A program made the position numbers and the translations under genes. Below, piece after piece: positions 55,182-64,000 of a stretch of DNA of 64,000 nt (position 1 is the stretch's first letter; each line of letters begins with the position of its first letter). Below the pieces are notes generated by a model. The model did no database searches and was not told the origin of the DNA. It saw nothing but the letters and a program-made list of their open reading frames with translations. The stretch is from contig DF237256.1 in assembly GCA_000708835.1 (NCBI GenBank), forward strand, positions 7,307-71,306. The letters run 5' to 3'. The DNA is from Klebsormidium nitens. Lineage: Eukaryota > Streptophyta > Klebsormidiophyceae > Klebsormidiales > Klebsormidiaceae.

Positions 55182-58100
55182 TCACGCTTGGATGCTCCTT
55201 TCGTCTTCTCGCTCGTGCCCAGATGCTTTAACAATCGCACTGAGGAGCGAGTTTTGTTCCGCTTGCAATACGGCGGGGCTGCCCTCTTCCGCCAACTGGC
55301 CCTTGTCCATGATGAGGATCCTGTCCGCCCCCAAAATGGAGCTGATCCGGTGGGCGATCGTGATCACGGTCATGTGTGCGCACTCTGTTTGTATGGTCGC
55401 CTGGAGACAGCAGATACTTGGGCCTTCAGAAAGAGGTTGCATTCGCCCAGAGATATACAATGCTTGATTACATATACAAACAAACGGGCAATTCAACAGG
55501 CGGACGAACCGTCAGAAACGCAGAGTCGATGCTAATGTGGACGGGAAACAGTGCCGTAAATCAGGTGGATACGGAAACGTACGGATGCGGACCGTCCGAC
55601 GACTTCTGGAAACCGTGTGAGTCAAGTTAGGCACAGGTTAGAACTAAGACACCAGCATATCATACGGAACAAATAAGTATGCTGGTCAGCAGTCAATGGA
55701 AGGGCGTCTGGTTCCTAAATGGCAAGAACCCTCGATTCATCTGGGTCAAAGGATTGTACATTACGGGCAGAAAAGGCTCTGGCAATCGGCTAGTCGAACG
55801 CTGCAGCACGCGTAAGCTCTCTAGGCGCGACCTTCTACCACCGCTCAATCTGCTCACTTTCGCATCCCACACTCACCCGGCTTTGGTAACATCTCCAGAA
55901 AACGCTTCGCGACCTGGGCCCCGAATGTCCGAAGCACTACCGACCTATGTTGATGTGCAATCGCTAACTTACTTAGATCATCATAGATATCAAAGTGTTC
56001 AGAAGTGCGATCCAGGAACTAGAGCGGCGCCGTTACCTCGATCAGCGCACTGGTTGCCGGGTCCACGTTGGCGGTGCACTCGTCCAGACAAAGAATCACC
56101 GACCGCCGGAGCAGGGCACGTGCGAGGCACAGCAGCTGACGCTGGCCCAACGATAGCGTGGCACCCCCCTCCGCCACCCGCGCGTCCAGACCCCCCAGCT
56201 GCGACACGGCCGCTGCCACGTGGCAGCTGCGGAGGACGTCCCAGAGGCGCGGGTCGGAACTGAGCCCGAAGGGGTCAAGATTCTCTCTGCAAGGAAAGAG
56301 AAGAGGCATCTGTGTAACACCTCGGCGCCGCATTGTTCAGCTTTGCGAACGGTTTCTGCACAGCGGGATGTACTGAGAGTCTGAAGACGACAAGCTCAGC
56401 TAATGTTTGAGCAATCCGGTTCCTTCTTCACGGCTACTACTATGTGAGATCGTCCCAGGACGGCCAGAAGTCCCCAGCAATCTCGAAGCTGCTCCTCCGC
56501 GTACGCCCTAGCAAAAGCTTCCCACCGCGGGGAAATGGCAAAAATTAGATGGAAACTGCTTCCTGCAATCCAAAGGCCATTCGCACAGCTGCAAAGTATA
56601 ACCTGAACGTAGTCTCGAACTGCTTCACAATCCTGCTGACGTCAAAGCAATATAAAGCCCCGCGTCGCCCGCCCACCTGACAGTCCCCTCGAAGAGGAAG
56701 GGGCTCTGCGGGATGACAGAGAGGCGTGCGCGCAGGTCCGCGAGCCGCAGCCCCGCCACGTCGACACCGTCCACGCAGATGTGACCCCCCGACAGCTCCG
56801 CCAGCCGGAAGAGGGCGACCAAAATGCTGGACTTACCAGCCCCGGTTCGCCCAGCAATGCCCACCTGCGCACGGTTGTCCAATCATGAGGGACTGCCAGC
56901 GAGTATAAGACTCGACTCTATAATAAGACCAATTTATAAGGAACGCGCGAAGGACGGATAGGGTTGGTCTAGTGATTAGGTGAGTTTGGGCGCGGAGCGG
57001 GTGATTGTTTGAGTTAAAGTTTTTAGTTTATCCGAGCCCGGTAGAATGACCTTATTGTTTATGCGGCTAAGTTTTCTGAAATACAGACTCATCGAGCGAG
57101 TTGTACATCAAGGAAGCGACATTTGAAAATCGGTGACAAACTCCCTGAGCGAGTAGTCTGAGCGACGTAATGAAGAAGCGTTGAAGGAAAGAATGCATCC
57201 TATTCTGCATTAGGATACACCGATTTGCCGCATTAGCGCGGCATGCTCGAGGAAGTCAACAGAGTGAAACATTGGCCTTTCACCAATCATGTCAATCTTC
57301 GGCGGAACTCAAGAGCATTCGAGTGGTCAGGATACAACCGGCAGCAAGCTTCCAAAGGTGACGTTGAGAAAGTTTGAAAACCGGGCATAGGGACGCAGGG
57401 GTTCGGCATGTGCGAGCATAGATCGAGCATAAATCCAGCAGTCTTACCTTCTCTCCCCCTCGTATGGAGAACGACAGGTTCCGGAGGGCGGGAGGAAGGC
57501 CTTTCCGGTAGACCAACGTTACGTCATCAAAATCCACGTGGCCGGAATTAGGCCACTTGGGCGGGGGCGGGGCGGTCGGGATTTTACTCTCAGGCTCCAA
57601 GTCGAGGTACTGCACGGACCGGATTTACATATGAGAGCGTGCGTCGTCGAACTCACGACTCTAGGCTTTTGAGGATGACAGGAAAGCCGAGAATTAATGC
57701 ACCTCCGCGCAAGAGGTAACGCCGAGTGACTGCTGCAGGATCTTTCACACAAAAGCGGTCGAGAACTGTCTAAACATTGAACTCTCCAGTGGACTCTGTT
57801 CCCTCTGCAAAAGCCAAAACCCCGACTTTTTGGAAGCGCCTAACATTCCCCCCCAGCACAATCTGGTGTCAGTGCAAACCACCTCAAACCTATGTCGTAA
57901 CACCATTATCTTACAAAGTCCTCATCAAACATCAGCTTTTTCACCTGCTGCACGCGCTCCACGGCGACCATCTCCTTCTCCGTCTCGGTGAAGGTCGCCA
58001 GCAGCCCGTTCAGTAGCTCCACGATCGGCAGCGCGTACGACAGGCCCAGCCCCACCAGGCCCGCGCTCCCCGCTGACGTCAGCAACATGCCCCGCGCCCC

Positions 58101-61100
58101 CCGCAGCGGCCTCGCGAAGACCGCGGCAAAGTGGGAGAGCAAGTCGCCCCAACCGAGACGCGGATTGCCCGGGTGGTTATCATACGCGTTGCCCACTTCA
58201 ATCCAATATGGACGAATATACTGGTTCGCTGCCCGCTTTGCGAGCGCCCAAAGATAATCAAAAAGCGCCTCAAAGGGTTTTGGATGTTGGGAGAGCTGCT
58301 GCGTAAATCCGGGGGCTGTGGCGAGGTGTTTTTGCACGACGGCGGCCAGGGCAATGAACGTGATGACGACAGTGGCCATCATCTGGAGGCGCATGCCGAG
58401 CCACTTGGAGGCCGCCTCCTCGGCATATGCCGCGCGCACGTTGGCCGCCACGCGCGCTTCGTTCTCCGCTGCGAAGCGGGCCTGCAAAGCAGAAGCGAAG
58501 ACGTGTGATTGCGCTGCCTTGTATTGAAGGGCGTTTCTCGGGGAGCCCACTGAGAATTGCGGTTTGAAACAGCGGGGTTTGCCGACTATTGTCACGACCT
58601 CTAACACTAGCAGATTATGACAGTACCGCGAAATTCAAACCTTGGAACTCGTCACCTTCCGGGCGGTAATGTCGCTTCTCGCAAGCGGCTGCTGACAAAA
58701 TGAGCCGGCAGGTTGCCAACTTGAAGCAGCATTGCAACCAAACGCCAAGATAACCGAGTCTGGATAGAGACATTTCCTTTTAGCGCCTGCACTTCTTGAT
58801 CGCTTGTTGAAAGTTACCTGGGCACGGAACGCTCGTATGGTGGGTGCCCCCTCAAGCGCCTCGGTGAAGCCGGCATAGATGGGCGATCGAGAGAGGCTGT
58901 CTAGCCGCCGCACCTCGCGCGAAGTCGACCGGTAATACCGCTGCAGTTACGAAGCGTAGGTATGCTCAGATTGGCAGACTTCTCATTTTCAGCTCTTCCG
59001 CTTCTGCGTACAACCGCATACCTGTTGAAAACAGACTTGCGTTCTCATTGTCTGAGCAACTCCAGGTTTCACCAAAGAGCGGACTCCTCTTTCCTGCTGA
59101 CACTGCAGTCCGGTAAAAGGAATGCGTACCTGAGTGAGCACGACTCAGCAAACAATGCTTTGCTGCCCAGAGCCGCCCGTAACATGACTTCGCACCTGGA
59201 GACTGCGGTAGATGAAGGCTAGCGGGACCAGGAGCAGAACGAAGGCGGGCTGCGCGTAACAGAGGACGACCAGGATCCCCGCCAGCCGGAAGGCGCTCGC
59301 GAGGAAGATGTTCAGCATGAATGGCAGAGAGTCGTCTACCGTGTACTGATCCGACGAAAACCTGAGCGCCCACAAAGAAATGAAGTCAGAAATGTCCTGA
59401 GGCCAGGACGAAGATCCCCCTTGACACCTGCGAAAAACCTTTGAACAGCAGGCACAGTAATCAGAGCACTGCTTCCGCAACTAAGACAAAGATGTATTGA
59501 CTAAGTTAGGACAGCTTAGGATTCCAGTGTGACCAGTTCTACTCAAATCTGAGTGCAGCGTATCGTCGTTGATTAAAAGTAGACGTTTGTCAACGAGGTC
59601 GACTGTTTGAATGTATAATGACTGTCGCTCGATAGACTGTGGCTCGAACAGTCGTGAGGCAGCCAGAATACTGTTTGCTAGGCTCACCTGTTGAGAATCC
59701 GCCCGACGGGTGTTCGGTCAAAGAAGGCAACCGGCGCCGCAACGACACGTGTCAGCAGCTCCCGGTGTAGTTTGACCGCGGCCTCCAGGCCGCTGTAGGC
59801 GAAGGTGAAGGCGCGGGCGAGCGTGAACACGGAATTGGCGGCGGCAAAGATGGCGAGAACCGTCTGCACGGAGCAGGGTGAGGAAGCTATCATCTTGCTT
59901 TAATTCTCAAATCAGCCTGCAACCTTGCGCGGGATAACCACGGTAAGTTTGAAAGGAATCCTTATGGATCAAGTGGTGTAGGAAGAAATGACGACACAGT
60001 GTGCAAATGTTGAGGCAAGGTAATCATCAGCACGTTCTTTGGAACCACGACAACTTTTCGCCAAAGCGCTCCCGAGGCAGCTTACGAGGTAGAAGGAGAC
60101 GTCCTGCGGATGCGCGTCCGTTGCTGTTGTATCGACCCAGTAGGACAGCCAGGCGTCGCTCCCGTTGCGCGTGGCTTGCATCAGCAACAGGCTCAGCAAC
60201 ACGAGTGCCACCATCCAGAGTCCCACCGCCCGGCCGTAAGCCCTGTCCCCGCCAACAGAACGCGACTCTTCAGTAAATTCAGAAGCCTAAGCAACGGGTG
60301 CTCTCTGCACCGTACCAATGAGTATTTAAAGCGCAAGCAACGCGGACAATAGCTGCTATAAGAGCAGTATGAAACGATCATGATTTTCTGCTTTATTTCA
60401 ACTGTCGGCGCATGACGAACGAGTTTAGGAGGTTCTGCTCGACGGTTGTGTAAGCTCTCTGCAAAGGCACTATATAGAAGGAGTGCGTTATCAGGCAGTC
60501 TTACAGGCGCCCTTCGTCTACCAAGGAAGATAATTGCATTCCCTCGGTTTTGGAAGCTGTCAAGTTGTTCTTGTCGAGCACAGCACATGTATAACAGTGA
60601 CTCACCGGTAGATTGCCCACCGCACGCTGCCCACTTCCCGGGCCTCCTGCTCCACCAGCGGAACAGCGCCGGAATCCGCTCGGCCACTGGCGCTGGCCCC
60701 TTCCTGCGAAGCGCGCCTGGCCGACAGAATGTCGTTATCCAACTCTCCTTCTATTGCTTCTGGTGCGCCCCTCTTGACCCCTTCCGATAAGGAACGGCTG
60801 ACGACTTGCGGATCTGCGGTGGTTCCCGGCGAGAGGGAAGAAGCCGAGGTGTGGTCGGAAGAGGACAACCGGCCTCTGCTGCTTGACGGGCGGTCATCTT
60901 TCGGAAAATGAATTTGAGGTGGTGTCTCTACCTGCCTCTCTTCTCGCTTAAGTGTGGGCTCTAAAGCCCGCCTCACTGGCTCCGACCGAGCCCGTTCTAA
61001 CGGCCCCCGGCAGGCGCTCCTTCCGTGGGGCGACGGTCCGGCGTTTCCGTCGGCCGCAAAACCCTCACTGCTGTCGTCATCCATCGTAAGCGCCCCATTC

Positions 61101-63921
61101 GACGGGGCTGCTTCTAAACAGGTCGAGGGACCGGTATCTGACTCTCCGTCCGTCACGAGATCCGAAGAAGGGCGCAGGCCTGGCTGGGCAGCCCACTCTT
61201 GCGGTCGCCCCACGAAGGACACCCGGCCGCCGTCGAGAACGACAACCAGGTCTGCTACTGACAAGGCCTGCCGGGGAAACAGTTGTTGAGAAGCACGTTG
61301 GAATTGAAAACCCTGCAGCCCTAAATGATTGAAACGCCAAAGTCTGAAACGCGTCGGACCAGAGTACAAATGCACCAAATGCGTGTGAGGGGCAAACATA
61401 CGAAAAGGATCATATCGACGAGTGCAGCAGGACTGCTTGCGCTTGTTCTTGAAATGCATTGCCGTTGCTTGAGAAGGGAAAATCCGGTACTCACATGCTA
61501 CGTTTACATACACTGTCAATCGAGCGACAGTGCAATCAAGCCGACAAACCGTTGTCTTTCAAACGTCCGCATATGCGAGTCCGCTCCATCAATCATCGTG
61601 CACCCCACTCGCTGGCCAATCGCTTGCATGAAGGATAAAAAGCAACCCCGTCAGCTGGCGCGTGGCTCACCTTCTTGTGGTGCGTGCTCAGGATGCGCGT
61701 CCGCCCGTGCATGAGCGGGCCGCAGATGGCGTGCCGCAGCAGCCAGTCTGCCACGTGGGCGTCCACGGCGCTCAGCGGATCGTCCAGGAGAACGATGGCA
61801 GACTCCTGGGAGAGGCGATTGGAAAAGGTTGAGGGTCAGGATGGGGTCAGCGTCATTGGTTAGGGAGAGACCTTGATTTCGTCAATTGTCATATCTCTCG
61901 TGGAAGGCAGGGCAAAGGTAGTAGGAGAAAGGATTCCGGTCAACTTGAAACGAGGTTGGAGCGCACACGACCGCAAGACACACGCGTGGACTACGTTTGC
62001 TTGAGTCGAGATTCGTTCGACGCCAAAATGCCGCTAAACAAAACAGCTTCTGGTAAGAGCGTGTGCAGATCAATCCATTACTCGAATCAAGATGCACCAA
62101 CGTGCACTGTTCGGAAGCAGACCTAAATACCGAGGGGATTAGTACCGTCGCCAAGTGAGCTGTTTCAATAACGTTCTCGAACGTTATTGCTTCTCGACGC
62201 AATAACTGCACGGCCCTCACCGCATAGACTGCCCGCGCCAGCGCCAGCCGTGCACGCTGGCCGCCTGAGAGGTTGCCGCCCTTTTCGGCGATTTCGGACA
62301 GGTCCCCCCCGGCCATGTCCGAAACGTCCGAATCCAGGGCGCAAGCTCGCAACACCTTGGCGTACCTGCAAAATTGTTAGGGATTGCGTACCTTGAATGA
62401 TGGACACTGAACGGCTTCCAGAGATCCTTTGTGGATCAGCCTTCTTTGCGTCTTCTTGGGGTCTCCCGCCTTAAGAGAGAGGGGAGACACAGACTCGTAC
62501 CCGCCCCTTGAGGATCCAGAAACAACGATAACCTGTCGAAGGCGTCTGCGGCAGCAATGAGTCCGTTCCAGCAACACGGGACGAGAGGCGTGCAAAAACG
62601 TGAAGGCTGCAACAATATACAGAACAGAAAGCACATCCGCAGCGCTCACCTTTCGGGCAGAAAGTCGTCCCCGAAGAGCACGTTGCTGCGTACGGTGCCG
62701 GAGTGGACCCACGGCACCTGGCTGACGTAAGCCACGTCGCCCTTTGACGTCACGGCGCCCTCTGTGCACCCCGCCTCCCCCAGCACGCACGACAGCAGCG
62801 AAGACTTGCCGGAGCCGACCTGCGCTGACGTCACAATGATGCGAGGATTAGGGAACGAGGACGAAACCAGGTTCGACTAATATAGTCCCGAGAGAAAGCA
62901 TTGGAACCGGCGCGGAACTCCGTTCTGCGGTACGCACCAGACAGACTGATCGAGGACCCACATGTAGCAAGCCCCTGGGCCCAACAAATCTGGCTTAGGG
63001 GCGGTCGAAAAAGCACGGGATACCGGACCTAAGCGAATTGAGGAACCACATCCTGTCAACTTTCACGAAAGAAAAGTTCTAAGCGAATGTAAAGCGTACG
63101 AAGGGGGCCGTTCTCACCTGTCCCAGAATCACCACCAGCGCCCCTTTGGGCACCGCCAGCCGCACGTCCCTCAGCACCAGGGGATGTGAATCGGCACCCC
63201 TGGGCGCCCAGGAGCAGTTCACCCCTTTCAGAAAAAGCGCCGCGTCTTCTGGCTTCAGCGCCCCCGGCACGATCGGTGTGAATGGCCACCGGGGGCTCCT
63301 CGGCAGGGACGCCGAGCGGTCCAGGCTGCGCCGGGAGGTGAGAGCGGCGCTCCGAGGATCGTCGCTCCAGTCGGGGAAGAGCTCCGGGCACGAGAGGAAT
63401 CGCTTCAAGCGGCGGAGCGAGACGCAGGCCTGCAGAGAAGGAGCAGAACCCGTGTCTCGAGGACTTCTAAAAAGGGTGATGAAGGAGTTGGAAAGATAGG
63501 TTCTGCTTTTACGGCAGACATGGGCGATCCCAGCATGGCTCCTAGAGCTCTCTCGAAATTGAGCTTGAGCCCCCAACTGGAGATTCACAAGGTGGCGGGG
63601 AAGCTGGAAAGAGAGTATCTGGTCCTTCCACAGGGGAACCCGCCCTTGTGAGCTACTTGCACAGACGCTGAGCCTGCCTAAGAGGGTTCGTAGAAACTTG
63701 AAACTGGATGTTCGTTGAGCGTGAGAAAGTTCCGGATCGACCCAGGGTAGCGACGCGGCGAGGCGCTTCAAAGACGGAAAAGCGGGCGCAAAGAGAGATA
63801 TGAAAGTTAAGCGAGCGGTGTAATGAGGAGCAAAACGTACCTCCACAATTCCGTTGACGACCCAGGGGAAGGCGTTCAGCGGAGCGATCAGGACGTTGAA
63901 CAGCGCCAGGCTTGTGAAGAC
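55182..63921 (-). CDS. ABC transporter of subfamily C (ABCC10/MRP7 type; plant ABCC13-like), C-terminal 1160 residues
   Basis: This is a full-size ATP-driven exporter of conjugated or amphipathic compounds, probably in the tonoplast or another endomembrane. Its 5' exons lie beyond the right edge. Fifteen exons are in phase: 63841-63921, 63118-63429, 62650-62819, 62221-62365, 61671-61805, 60606-61267, 60086-60242, 59688-59863, 59196-59361, 58818-58940, 57945-58481, 57448-57609, 56677-56864, 56037-56286 and 55182-55400. The end of TMD1 is [22 protein letters not shown]1 has Walker [10 protein letters not shown] (split by an intron), signature [14 protein letters not shown] and Walker [13 protein letters not shown], with Asp replacing the catalytic Glu as usual in ABCC. 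A Ser-rich linker of about 180 residues precedes TMD2 ([12 protein letters not shown], an MRP7-type motif). NBD2 has [34 protein letters not shown] and ITIAHR. Only NBD2 looks catalytically complete. Confidence 0.94.
56922..57056. mobile_element. MITE-like element, copy 4 (ABCC intron)
   Basis: The interior carries GGACGGATAGGGTTGGTCTA, GGGCGCGGAGCGGGTGATTG and AAAGTTTTTAGTTTAT, clearly the family core. The ends (AATAAGACCA against TGACCTTATT) are short and imperfect. It lies in the intron between the exons at 57448-57609 and 56677-56864. Boundaries are uncertain. Confidence 0.55.
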
Positions 63922-64000
63922 CTGCGAGGGGCTAGGGGGACGGTCAACGATCTACGTCGTAACACACAGTCATGCGCTGGAGATTCTACTGCAAAGGAAT

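Noticed and set aside
1-64000. CRISPR array, prokaryotic defence island or viral insertion
   Set aside because: No regularly spaced repeats, no phage or virus hallmark genes, and all confident genes are spliced eukaryotic ones.

Overview
The window is nuclear DNA from a green plant-lineage organism. Genes are intron-rich with GT-AG junctions, exons are GC-rich and introns and spacers are more AT-rich. Several genes are diagnostic: a thylakoid-lumen photosystem II assembly factor (HCF136), a TSET/TPLATE-complex subunit of plant type (TWD40-1), and a tRNA-Tyr(GUA) with the short intron typical of plants. I infer a streptophyte, most likely a streptophyte alga such as Klebsormidium. This rests on gene content and compact architecture, not on a database match.

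Layout. A FAD-linked oxidase runs off the left edge (171-1898, minus). It is followed by a 16-exon GH127-type beta-L-arabinofuranosidase (3733-12556, minus) and, divergently, the ribosome-biogenesis factor NIP7 (13094-14245, plus). HCF136 (15184-18647, minus) faces an unrecognised proline/alanine-rich nuclear-type protein (19625-24436, plus). A 570 bp foldback element separates the latter from MON2 (26110-35545, minus), which is head-to-head with TWD40-1 (36594-46969, plus). A nested foldback element and tRNA-Tyr follow. An MRNIP-like zinc-ribbon protein (49639-51311, minus) then shares an E2F-site-bearing divergent promoter with an unrecognised S/T-P-rich protein (52207-54355, plus). The right end holds the C-terminal 1160 residues of an ABCC transporter of the ABCC10/MRP7 type (55182-63921, minus), whose 5' exons lie outside the window.

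Exon models were built by hand from splice motifs, reading-frame phase and family conservation. In every complete gene but one, the exon lengths sum to a multiple of three. The exception (19625-24436) is one base out at a run of nine C. After the first two genes, orientation alternates strictly, giving four divergent promoter pairs. The most suggestive functional pairing is MON2 with TWD40-1, both post-Golgi/endocytic trafficking factors. The second is the MRNIP-like gene with its E2F-site-sharing partner.

Repeats are short non-autonomous elements. There is a small MITE-like family with a shared internal core but different terminal inverted repeats, one large foldback, and one nested foldback. 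Several micro-duplications lie inside introns, two of them copying pieces of the adjacent exon. I saw no autonomous transposon, CRISPR array, prokaryotic operon or viral gene.
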